From JACCUZ01 sp038246575 (lineage in GTDB: Bacteria; Actinomycetota; Actinomycetes; JACCUZ01): 14,676 nt of DNA. The stretch is taken from assembly GCA_038246575.1 (NCBI GenBank), contig JBBRVU010000096.1:1-14676 (forward strand), in the 5' to 3' direction. The notes below the pieces were generated by a model. It was not told the origin of the DNA, ran no database searches, and saw only the letters and a program-made list of their open reading frames with translations. A program made the translations under genes and the position numbers. Below, in pieces: positions 1-6,553 of the stretch (positions within the stretch are counted from its first letter, which is position 1; every line of letters starts with the position of its first letter).

Positions 1-580
1 AGAGAGCACCGCGATCAGGTGTGGCGGTGCTGCCGGTGGTCAACGTGGCGTCCACGGCGCCGTCGAGGTCACGAGCCGCGACGGCGACTTCGGCCAACAT
101 GGCAGGTGTCTTCTTGGCGATCGTGCGGCCAGCTGCCAGCGTGACGCCGATGCCGCAGAAGGCGCACTGGTCCTCGTTGCCCCAATAGGCGCAGGTCTGC
201 AGCACAGTGCTGGCCACGGAGTCCAGGTGCAGCAGAGCGATCTGCCAATACGGAATGCCGTCTTCGGTGGTCAGGTCGTAGTAGGCCGGGCGTGGTGCCA
301 GGGCCGCCGAGGCGAGCCGATCTTCGCCCTGGTAGACCGCCCACCCTCCGTCGTCCTCGCTGCGCAGGGCGTACGGCGAGTTCTCGACGTAGGCGGCACT
401 GGTCGGGACCGTGGTCTGAACCCCCTCGATGTAGAGCATCCCGGCGTCGGCCGGACCGGCACCGCCGGCGCGCGCACCGATCGGCACGTCGATACGCAAA
501 CCGGTGCTTTGCACTGCAGTGATCAACTTCGCGAGCTCGTCGGCGCTTAGCGGCTCGGACGGCGCGTTCTCAAGTTTCAT
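1..580 (-). CDS. MSMEG_0568-family radical SAM protein (C-terminus beyond left edge)
   Basis: This is a probable radical S-adenosylmethionine enzyme; its reaction is unknown to me. Only about 193 N-terminal residues lie in the window, and the frame stays open to base 1. The cluster-binding cysteines are C130, C139 and C142 in the stretch CAYWGNEDQCAFCGIG, giving C-x8-C-x2-C, which is wider than the classical C-x3-C-x2-C. Other segments match my memory of the MSMEG_0568 family: GARAGGAGPADAG (36-48), RPAYYDLTTEDGIPYW (97-112) and AAGRTIAKKTPAMLAEV (149-165). The ATG at 580 follows a GAAGGG ribosome-binding site about 9 nt upstream. The family belongs to the Nit1C / nitrilase-associated cluster (NitD position), so nitrilase, GNAT and AIR-synthase-like genes may lie beyond the left edge. 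The family call is from recalled sequence similarity, not a search. Confidence 0.87.
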   Translation of the reverse strand, partial: MKLENAPSEPLSADELAKLITAVQSTGLRIDVPIGARAGGAGPADAGMLYIEGVQTTVPTSAAYVENSPYALRSEDDGGWAVYQGEDRLASAALAPRPAYYDLTTEDGIPYWQIALLHLDSVASTVLQTCAYWGNEDQCAFCGIGVTLAAGRTIAKKTPAMLAEVAVAARDLDGAVDATLTTGSTATPDRGAL

Positions 581-624
581 CACGTACTGCCCTTCGTCGC
601 ACGGAGGTAGGACGACAGGCGTTT

Positions 625-653
625 ACTATCCGACATATTCGGGTGAGAAGCAA
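625..653 (-). promoter_or_regulatory. Candidate promoter for the radical SAM gene
   Basis: Read on the minus strand, TTGCTT (653-648) and GATAGT (630-625) are separated by exactly 17 nt, a spacing suited to a vegetative sigma factor. The match is 3 of 6 at -35 and 4 of 6 at -10. Transcription would begin near 618 and give a leader of about 40 nt before the ATG at 580. The gene could therefore be expressed separately from, or in addition to, the upstream unknown gene that ends at 658. Confidence 0.4.
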
Positions 654-657
654 GAGC

Positions 658-1335
658 TCATCCGGAGCGGGTAGACGCCTCCCGCAAGGTCTTGACGCGT
701 TCCTCGCGGTCGGTCGCGTTCGGGCATCGGATCGGGTTCTCCCCGGTGCCGCCAGGGTGCTCGATCCGTCCTGTTCCCAGGTCGATGTGAACCGCCTCCA
801 CCCGGTGCTGACATGTTCGGAAGTCATCGTCGGGTGTCGTCGTCACGAGCAAAGCGCGGCCGGTCGCGGCTTCCGCTTCCAGTCGACGATAGGGAAAGCA
901 GGGATCGCCCGCCGGCTCCCCGGTTTCCTCCAGGACGAGCCAGGCCAGCTGGCCAGCCCGCGCGGCGGAAAGGAGCTCGACACGGCGCATGGAGGCCTGT
1001 TCGGCGACGACTTCGCGGTAACGCAACGCCAGGGCGGCGCGCCCCACCAGGTCCGGGTCGATCCCGTCGGCCGACAACACATCCTGCTCCGGCACATCGC
1101 GAACCAGTGCGCCGATGGTTGGCGCCGCGTCGCGGAGTGCTGCGCTGGAGGGGCCGAGCGCTCGAAGCCGATCCACCGTGGCGCCGACCATCTCGATGAC
1201 GCCTCGATACGCATCGGGCCTGCTCACCAAAGCCCCGAACAGTTGGGTCTCAGCGCTCTGCCACGAGGCGGCCGTGGACGCCGGAACAGTCGCTTCGTCC
1301 TCCGCGGGCCGGCGGGATTCGTCTGACCTGCACAT
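658..1335 (-). CDS. Unrecognised 225-residue protein upstream of the radical SAM gene
   Basis: I do not recognise this protein. It looks soluble, with no signal peptide or membrane segment. Residues 25-135 are rich in A, L, R and E and probably helical. Residues 136-200 look like mixed strands, with a compact Cys/His-containing part: C146 in GDPCFPYRR, C175 and H177 in RTCQHRVEAVHIDL, H183, H193 and C204. I chose the ATG at 1335 because GAGGAG lies 4 nt upstream of it. An in-frame ATG at 1353 (six more residues) has no visible ribosome-binding site. The opposite strand is also open over most of this span, but its product is Arg/Gly-rich and poorly ordered, so I take the minus frame as real. 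The gene points toward the radical SAM gene 77 bp away and is divergent from the carbamate kinase unit, so a role in the same process is likely but unproven. Confidence 0.7.
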   Translation of the reverse strand: MCRSDESRRPAEDEATVPASTAASWQSAETQLFGALVSRPDAYRGVIEMVGATVDRLRALGPSSAALRDAAPTIGALVRDVPEQDVLSADGIDPDLVGRAALALRYREVVAEQASMRRVELLSAARAGQLAWLVLEETGEPAGDPCFPYRRLEAEAATGRALLVTTTPDDDFRTCQHRVEAVHIDLGTGRIEHPGGTGENPIRCPNATDREERVKTLREASTRSG

Positions 1336-1350
1336 TGCGCTCCTCGTCGC

Positions 1351-1372
1351 CATAGTTCACTATGATGTACAT
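1351..1372. promoter_or_regulatory. Palindromic control region between divergent units
   Basis: CATAGT and ACTATG (1351-1364) form a perfect 6-bp inverted repeat around a 2-bp centre. It is followed at once by the 8-bp palindrome ATGTACAT (1365-1372). On the plus strand TATGAT at 1361-1366 matches the -10 consensus in 5 of 6 positions. The mirror-image half, read on the minus strand, gives CATAGT or TATGGC as a possible -10 for the unknown gene. No good -35 is visible on either side. The symmetry suits either a back-to-back promoter pair or a regulator-binding site covering both promoters. Confidence 0.45.
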
Positions 1373-1418
1373 GACATCCGCTATCCGACGCGGGCCGCCG
1401 GCGACCGGTCCGGGTCCC

Positions 1419-2381
1419 ATGAGACCACTCGCTGTGGTCGCGGTGGGGGGTAACGCACTCACCAGGGAGAACGAGACCGGCACTCCGGACGAGATCGCCG
1501 CCAACGCCAAGGACGTGGCGCGGAGTCTGGTCCACTTGACTGGCGCTGGGTGGCGGGTGGTCGTCGTGCACGGCAACGGTCCGCAGGTCGGCAACCTGGC
1601 GATCCAGCAGGAGGAGGCAAGTGCCCTCGTGCCGGCGCAGCCGATGCATCAACTCTGCGCGATGACGCAAGGGCAACTTGGGAGCGTGCTGGTCCGCGAG
1701 ATCGACCGGTTCTGCAGGCCTGGCACCGCAGTAGCGGTCGTGACCCACGTCGGGGTTGACCGCGACGACCCGGCCTTCGATCACCCAACCAAGCCGATCG
1801 GCCCGTTCTTCAGCGCCGACCGAGTTTCCGAGTTGGCTCGCCAGCGGGGTTGGCAGTTCGTCGAAGACGCCGGGCGCGGTCACCGCCGGGTGGTTGCCTC
1901 TCCCATCCCGGTCGACATCGTCGAGATGGAAGCCATCCGAGCGCTGCTGGCCGCCGGCCACATCGTGCTGGCCGCCGGCGGCGGAGGGATCGCAGTCTGC
2001 AGGACATCCGACGGCGTTCTGAGCGGGGTCGACGCCGTCATCGACAAGGACCATTCCGCGGCAGCGCTGGCAACCTCGCTCGGGGCTCGCGAGCTCTACC
2101 TGCTGACAGGCGTCGATGCGTTGTTGCTGGACTTCGGTACACCGCAGCAACGACCAGTCCGCATGCTCTCGCCTCAAGACGCCCAGCAGCACATGGAGCA
2201 AGGCCAGTTCCCGGCGGGGAACATGGGTCCCAAGGTCGCCGCAGCTCTTCGGTTCCTGCGCGATGGGGGCGAACGGGTCTTCATCACATCGGCCGAACGA
2301 CTAGCTGATGTGGCTGCCGGTCGCCCAGACGTCGGGACACGCATCGAGCCGGTCCACGCGGCAGCGGTGAGCCTCACATGA
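1419..2381 (+). CDS. arcC: Carbamate kinase
   Basis: Catabolic carbamate kinase of the amino acid kinase fold, 320 residues, the usual family length. It transfers phosphate from carbamoyl phosphate to ADP, releasing carbamate (then ammonia and CO2) and ATP in the cytoplasm. Visible motifs are AVGGNAL (8-14), VVVHGNGPQVGNL (48-60), PTKPIGPFF (123-131) with K125, AAGGGGIAV (185-193), DKDHSAA (209-215) with K210 and NMGPKV (268-273) with K272. These three lysines fall where family catalytic lysines are expected. I chose the ATG at 1419 because MRPLAVVAVGGNAL aligns with normal family N-termini. It has no Shine-Dalgarno sequence. In-frame ATGs at 1362 and 1371 would add 19 or 16 unusual residues and might serve on a leaderless transcript from TATGAT at 1361. 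The stop overlaps the next start by 4 nt. Confidence 0.93.
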   Translation: MRPLAVVAVGGNALTRENETGTPDEIAANAKDVARSLVHLTGAGWRVVVVHGNGPQVGNLAIQQEEASALVPAQPMHQLCAMTQGQLGSVLVREIDRFCRPGTAVAVVTHVGVDRDDPAFDHPTKPIGPFFSADRVSELARQRGWQFVEDAGRGHRRVVASPIPVDIVEMEAIRALLAAGHIVLAAGGGGIAVCRTSDGVLSGVDAVIDKDHSAAALATSLGARELYLLTGVDALLLDFGTPQQRPVRMLSPQDAQQHMEQGQFPAGNMGPKVAAALRFLRDGGERVFITSAERLADVAAGRPDVGTRIEPVHAAAVSLT

Positions 2382-3934
2382 CTTCCACCGGCCTGCGCAT
2401 CCACCCCGGCGCCTATCTGGACTCGCTACTTCTGATGTCGGCAACAGTCACCATGGAGGAGGTCGCCGGCGTGGAATGGGCCGGAGCCGCGATGGCGACC
2501 ACTCGAGGGTTGGAGCAGCTCGCGTCCGGCGGATTCACGGGTGGGCAACTGGGCGAGGCCAGCGCGAACGACCTGATACTCGCGGTCCGCGCAAGCGACG
2601 AAACCGCCGTGCAAGCGGCACTGGATGCGGGGTGGCAGGCGGCTTTCGTCGAACGCGATCAAGCCCGCGACGACATAGCGGAACGCCTCCCGGCCAGCCT
2701 CGCCGAAGCGATCCGAACCAACCCGGACATCAACGTGGCGATCGTGTCGGTTCCCGGTGAGTACGCCGCACTAGAGGCTCACCATGCGCTGACCGCCGGC
2801 CTGCATGTCCTGCTCTTCAGTGACGGCGTAGGGCTCGAGGAGGAGATCGAACTCAAGGAGCGCGCTACAGAGCTTGGGCTCCTGGTCATGGGCCCCGGCG
2901 CCGGCACCTCCGTCCTGGGCGGCACTGGACTCGGCTTCGCCAACGTGTTCGCCGCATCACGAGCGACCGGGGTAGGCAAGGTCGGCGTCGTCGCCGCAGC
3001 CGGCACCGGAGCGCAAGAGGTGTCAGCGCTGCTGGACCGTTGGGGCGCCGGGATCTCGCATGTCGTGGGTGTAGGCGGGCGAGACCTCTCCGAACACGTC
3101 GGTGGGCGGATGGCGAAGTCTGCGGTTCGCGCGTTCGACGAGGACCCCAACACCAACGCGGTGCTCCTGGTCTCCAAGCCTCCGTCGCCAGCAGCGGCGG
3201 CCGATGTTATGGCGCAGGCCGGGAGCAAACCGGCTGTCGCCGTCTTCCTCGGCCTGTCGGAGCTCGAATCAAACCCCGGCGTGCAGCTCACTCGAACCCT
3301 TGAGCAGGGCGCTCTCGTCGCGCTCGGACTCGTCGGCGGTCACGCACCTCGGCTCTCGCTCGGCTTGCGCGAGGCCGTTGCCTCAGCGTCGGCTCGGTTG
3401 GCCCCTCACCGTCGGTCGGTTCGCGGCCTGTTCTCCGGCGGCACCCTCTGCTACGAGGCGCAGTTGATCCTGGAAGAACAGCTTGGCGAGGTCTACTCCA
3501 ACGAACCGCTGCGCAAGGAGTACGGTCTGCCCGCGCCCGACGGGGCTCACGTCCTGTTCGACCTCGGGGCCGAGGAGTACACGCGGGGAGTTCCGCACCC
3601 GATGATCGACCCGAGCAGCCGGCTCGCCCTGCTGCGCGAGCAGGCCGAAGATCCTGACATCGCCGTCGTGCTGCTCGACGTCGTCCTCGGCCACGGCAGC
3701 CATCCCGACCCCGCCGCTCAGTTGGCACCGGTGTGCGCTGATCTGATGGCCGACGATGGCCCGCAGGTGGTGGCCTATGTCCTCGGCACCGAAGCTGATC
3801 CGCAGGTCTACTCCCGGCAGCGACGCGCTCTTGAGGACGCTGGCTGCCTCGTCCCGGAGACCAACGCTCGAGCGGCGTACGCTGCCTGCGCGTTGGCCCT
3901 TCGCAAGCCCGACCTGGCGGAACTAGGGTCATGA
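2378..3934 (+). CDS. fdrA: FdrA-family protein (oxamate carbamoyltransferase subunit-like, acyl-CoA synthetase fold)
   Basis: A 518-residue protein of the FdrA family, related in fold to succinyl-CoA ligase. In E. coli, FdrA (renamed AllF), together with YlbE/AllG and YlbF/AllH, has been reported to form oxamate carbamoyltransferase, which makes carbamoyl phosphate for the carbamate kinase YbcF/AllK. Diagnostic stretches are VSVPGEYAALEA (124-135), LLFSDGVGLEEEIELK (145-160), AAAGTGAQEV (206-215), VGVGGRDLSEHVGG (230-243), LLVSKPP (263-269) and HPMIDPS (407-413). Where I recall E. coli FdrA having MGPDCGTS, this protein has MGPGAGTS (171-178), so the cysteine is absent. The 4-nt overlaps with arcC upstream and the glycosyltransferase downstream show translational coupling. 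No AllG (DUF1116) or AllH (DUF2877) partner is encoded here, so the exact reaction is uncertain. Confidence 0.88.
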   Translation: MTSTGLRIHPGAYLDSLLLMSATVTMEEVAGVEWAGAAMATTRGLEQLASGGFTGGQLGEASANDLILAVRASDETAVQAALDAGWQAAFVERDQARDDIAERLPASLAEAIRTNPDINVAIVSVPGEYAALEAHHALTAGLHVLLFSDGVGLEEEIELKERATELGLLVMGPGAGTSVLGGTGLGFANVFAASRATGVGKVGVVAAAGTGAQEVSALLDRWGAGISHVVGVGGRDLSEHVGGRMAKSAVRAFDEDPNTNAVLLVSKPPSPAAAADVMAQAGSKPAVAVFLGLSELESNPGVQLTRTLEQGALVALGLVGGHAPRLSLGLREAVASASARLAPHRRSVRGLFSGGTLCYEAQLILEEQLGEVYSNEPLRKEYGLPAPDGAHVLFDLGAEEYTRGVPHPMIDPSSRLALLREQAEDPDIAVVLLDVVLGHGSHPDPAAQLAPVCADLMADDGPQVVAYVLGTEADPQVYSRQRRALEDAGCLVPETNARAAYAACALALRKPDLAELGS

Positions 3935-5106
3935 GCCACCCTGACGTATTGCTGATCACCTACTCGACAAGGCCACGCGGCGGAGTGGTTCACACGTTGG
4001 CCCTCGCCGAGGCCTTGCACGCCACAGGGGCAGCGGTGCACGTCCTCGCTTTGGGGGACCCGGCCGCGGGCTTCTTCCGGTCGGTCGCCGCGCCCACGAC
4101 GATCGTCCCCGGGCCGTCCGGCGAGGGCACCTTGGAAGAGAAGGTGGCCGGCAGCATCGACCGGCTCGCCGCCGCGATCACCCAGTTGGACGCCCCCCTG
4201 CTGCACGCCCAGGACTGCATTGCCGCGCGCTCGGCAGCGCGCGTCCGTGACGCCGGCGCGGCAGTGACGGTGGTTCGCACCGTGCATCACGTCGACGACT
4301 TTTCCAGCCAGGTCCTCATGGACTGTCAACGAGCCGCCATCCTCGAGCCGGACGTGGTGCTCGTCGTCAGCCAAGCGTGGCGGCAGACCCTCGAGCAGGA
4401 CTACGGCGTCAAGGCCGGGGTCATCCCCAACGGCGTCGACCTCGCACGCTTCTCGTCGCCCGATCGTCGAAGAGCCGCGCAACTGCGCGAGCAGGTCGGC
4501 GCGACCGAACGTCCGCTCATACTGGCTGTCGGCGGCATCGAGCCTCGCAAGGGCAGTGACACCCTGGTGCGCGCACTGGCCGAGTTGAAGGCCCGCCGGG
4601 AGATCCCGCCGGCGCTGGCCGTCATCGGCGGTCACTCCTTCCAGGATCACCGGCCCTACCGGGAACGTGTTCTCGGCCTTCTGCCCGAGTTGGGCCTGTC
4701 TCTCGACGAGGACGTCGTACTCGTCGGCACGGTCCCCGACGTGGATATCCCGCAGTGGTACGCCGCCGCGGACGTCCTAGCCTTCCCATCCGTCAAAGAG
4801 GGTTTCGGCCTCGCCGTTTTGGAGGCGATGAGCGCCGGGATTCCCGTCGTCACCAGTGACCTCCCCGTGTTCCGGGAGTACCTGGTCGCAGGACGGGACG
4901 CTCTGCTGATCGAGCCGGGAGACGTAGGTGGCCTGGCTACTGCGCTGCTGTCAACCATGGAGGATCCCGTGCTACGGCACGGGCTCGTCAGCGCTGGAGC
5001 CTGCGTGGCCGCGCGCTTCACCTGGCAGGAGAGTGCCCGGCAGCACCTGGCCATTTACGACGAAGTACGGCGCATCCACCGAACCGATCCTGTGATGTCG
5101 CGCTGA
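3931..5106 (+). CDS. MSMEG_0565-family GT-B glycosyltransferase (GT4-like)
   Basis: A 391-residue retaining glycosyltransferase of the GT-B fold, probably cytoplasmic and using a nucleotide-sugar donor; the acceptor is unknown. The N-terminal half carries ITYSTRPRGGVVHTLALAEAL (9-29), LLHAQDCIAA (90-99) and VRTVHHVDDF (115-124), which I recall as typical of the MSMEG_0565 family. The C-terminal donor domain has PNGVDLARF (166-174), GGIEPRKGSDTL (201-212) and the E-x7-E signature (E290 and E298) in KEGFGLAVLEAM. The start codon overlaps the fdrA stop by 4 nt. This family normally accompanies the MSMEG_0568-type radical SAM protein, which here is encoded about 3.4 kb away on the opposite strand. 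That pairing supports a shared pathway for the whole left block. Confidence 0.88.
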   Translation: MSHPDVLLITYSTRPRGGVVHTLALAEALHATGAAVHVLALGDPAAGFFRSVAAPTTIVPGPSGEGTLEEKVAGSIDRLAAAITQLDAPLLHAQDCIAARSAARVRDAGAAVTVVRTVHHVDDFSSQVLMDCQRAAILEPDVVLVVSQAWRQTLEQDYGVKAGVIPNGVDLARFSSPDRRRAAQLREQVGATERPLILAVGGIEPRKGSDTLVRALAELKARREIPPALAVIGGHSFQDHRPYRERVLGLLPELGLSLDEDVVLVGTVPDVDIPQWYAAADVLAFPSVKEGFGLAVLEAMSAGIPVVTSDLPVFREYLVAGRDALLIEPGDVGGLATALLSTMEDPVLRHGLVSAGACVAARFTWQESARQHLAIYDEVRRIHRTDPVMSR

Positions 5107-5248
5107 ACCACGCACGGCCCGCCGTCCAGGTCTCCGAGGGAAAGTGCAGCAGGCAGGACGGTCGGCAGCTCAGCTCCACCCTGGCCCGACAGCTCACGGG
5201 CACGTCATCGGCTCCGTCTCTGATCAGCAAAGACGACGCAGGACTGTT
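5107..5248. other. Non-coding spacer between the two operons
   Basis: No gene is supported in this stretch. The only structure I see is a short perfect stem of GCCCG (5184-5188) and CGGGC (5197-5201) with an 8-nt loop and no T-run, so it is at best a weak terminator for the glycosyltransferase operon. A minus-strand open frame crossing the area (5018-5230) is Arg/Cys-rich and overlaps the glycosyltransferase end; I do not consider it a gene. Confidence 0.4.
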
Positions 5249-5253
5249 ATGGT
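5245..5253 (+). promoter_or_regulatory. Candidate extended -10 promoter of the M20/ABC-transporter operon
   Basis: TGTTATGGT contains the TG dinucleotide of an extended -10 followed by TATGGT (5248-5253). No convincing -35 is visible, as is common for extended -10 promoters. Transcription would start near 5260, inside the large palindrome centred between 5262 and 5263, and leave a leader of about 28 nt before the GTG at 5288. Confidence 0.45.
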
Positions 5254-5276
5254 CTTTGGACTAGTCCATTGACCAT
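5249..5276. promoter_or_regulatory. 28-bp nested palindrome, probable operator for the FCD/GntR regulator
   Basis: An inner perfect 12-bp palindrome, TGGACTAGTCCA (5257-5268), shares its exact centre with an outer inverted repeat, ATGGTC (5249-5254) and GACCAT (5271-5276). Only the TT pairs between the arms fail to match, so 24 of 28 positions are symmetric. The TGGTC/GACCA half-sites resemble those known for FadR-like GntR proteins. It overlaps the candidate -10 and start point of the operon, whose second gene encodes an FCD-type GntR regulator. Bound regulator would block initiation; control by the encoded regulator is inferred. Confidence 0.65.
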
Positions 5277-5287
5277 TAGAGGTGCAC

Positions 5288-6553
5288 GTGATCGACGGTG
5301 CCCAGCTCGATGCGGCGGTCTCGGCCGCAGCGGAGGGCGCGTTCGCGTTCCTGGAGCGACTCGTCGCGCAGCCGAGCACGGTGGGCCACGAGAGCGGAGC
5401 GCTGTCCGTCTTCGCCGACGAGCTGACCGACCTGGGGTTCGCCATCCGCTGGCTCGAGCTGCCGGCGGACATCACGGCAGACCCCAGCGCCGGTGTGCCG
5501 CAGCCGACCTCCGGCCCTCGGGTGCAGGTCGTGGGGACCCTCGGGCCGTCGGAGGGTCGCGCCCTGCTGCTCAACGGGCACATCGACGTCGTTCCTGCTG
5601 ATTCACCAGAGCGCTGGTCGTCGCCCCCGTTCATCCCACGCCGTGACGGCTCTCGGCTGTACGGGCGCGGCACCGGCGACATGAAGGCCGGGTTCGCCAT
5701 GGGCGTGCTGGCCCTGCGCGCGCTGCTGAGCGTCGAGCCCGAGATCCTCACCGGACCGCTGTCCTTCCTCGCGGCCATCGAGGAGGAGTGCACGGGGAAC
5801 GGCACGCTCGCCGCGGCGCGAGACGGTGTGCTCGCCGACGCTGTCGTCCTGCTCGAGCCGACCGGGCTCGACCTGCTCCTCGGAGGCATCGGGATCCTCT
5901 GGTGCGACATCGCGGTCGATGGGGTCTCCGCACACGCCGAGTCTGCGCACCGGGCCGTCAATCCTGTCGACCTGCTCTCCCGGCTCGTTGCCGGGTTGCG
6001 CGACTGGGCGGAGCAGCTCAACGTGTCACACCCGGACCCGGCCATGGCAGAGGTAACCAGCCCGTACAACCTCAACCTGGGGCAGATCCGGGCCGGCGAC
6101 TGGCCCTCCAGCGTGCCGACCGTTGCCACGATGCGGCTGCGCATCGGATACCCCCGCACCTGGAGCGCGGTCGAGGCCGAGCGGCAGGTGTCCCTGGCGG
6201 TGGCGGAGGTGGCCAAGCGGGACGGCGGTTTCCCGGGCGAGCCGCGGATCACCCTCAGCGGCTTCCGCGCCGTCGGCTACCACCTCGAGCCGGGCCACCA
6301 GCTCGTACGCGATCTGGCAGCGGCTCACCGGCACGCGCACGGTGTCGAGCCGACGGCCTTCTCGCTGGGCAGCACCACCGATGCGCGCACGTACATCAAC
6401 GACTTCGGGGTGCCAGCGCTCTGCTACGGCCCGCTGGCCGAGGACATCCACGGCGTCGACGAGTCGGTCGACCTGGACAGCGTCGTGGCCGGCGCGCGGA
6501 CCCTCGCCCGGTTCATCGCCGAGTGGTACCGACCCGGGTCGGCGCTCACGTGA
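5288..6553 (+). CDS. M20-family metallo-hydrolase (ArgE/DapE-type deacylase)
   Basis: A 421-residue cytoplasmic zinc-dependent amidohydrolase of the M20 family, which removes acyl or peptidyl groups from amino acid-like substrates. The metal and catalytic residues are in order: H98 and D100 in NGHIDVVPAD, D131 in GRGTGDMKAGF, E166 and E167 in IEEECTGNG, E190 in LLEPTG and H388 in EDIHGVDESV. The lid/dimerisation domain follows GVSAHAESAHRAVNP. I chose GTG 5288 because GAGG (5279-5282) lies 5 nt upstream; an alternative GTG at 5282 overlaps that site. It is the first gene of a long operon, overlaps the regulator gene by 4 nt and precedes a complete peptide-type ABC importer, so its substrate is probably imported. 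Which acyl-amino compound it cuts cannot be read from sequence. Confidence 0.92.
   Translation: MIDGAQLDAAVSAAAEGAFAFLERLVAQPSTVGHESGALSVFADELTDLGFAIRWLELPADITADPSAGVPQPTSGPRVQVVGTLGPSEGRALLLNGHIDVVPADSPERWSSPPFIPRRDGSRLYGRGTGDMKAGFAMGVLALRALLSVEPEILTGPLSFLAAIEEECTGNGTLAAARDGVLADAVVLLEPTGLDLLLGGIGILWCDIAVDGVSAHAESAHRAVNPVDLLSRLVAGLRDWAEQLNVSHPDPAMAEVTSPYNLNLGQIRAGDWPSSVPTVATMRLRIGYPRTWSAVEAERQVSLAVAEVAKRDGGFPGEPRITLSGFRAVGYHLEPGHQLVRDLAAAHRHAHGVEPTAFSLGSTTDARTYINDFGVPALCYGPLAEDIHGVDESVDLDSVVAGARTLARFIAEWYRPGSALT

Noticed and set aside
643..1326. Plus-strand open frame of 227 codons opposite the unknown minus-strand gene
   Set aside because: Its product is rich in Arg, Gly and scattered Cys/His with no ordered pattern and no ribosome-binding site. 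The minus frame has a GAGGAG site and protein-like composition.
5184..5201. GCCCG/CGGGC hairpin as an intrinsic terminator
   Set aside because: The stem is only 5 bp and has no T-run. It is recorded only as a weak possibility within the spacer entry.
5018..5230. Small minus-strand frame of 70 codons across the operon boundary
   Set aside because: It overlaps the glycosyltransferase end, has no recognisable feature, and I saw no convincing start signal.
5224..6252. Minus-strand open frame of 342 codons opposite the M20 gene
   Set aside because: The product is Ser/Arg/Thr-rich with no motif, whereas the plus strand carries all M20 metal-binding residues.
5788..6549. Long upstream extension of the GntR reading frame inside the M20 gene
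   Set aside because: The extension overlaps M20 catalytic-domain coding and is Arg/Pro/Gly-rich. The GntR protein begins properly at 6550, next to the M20 stop.
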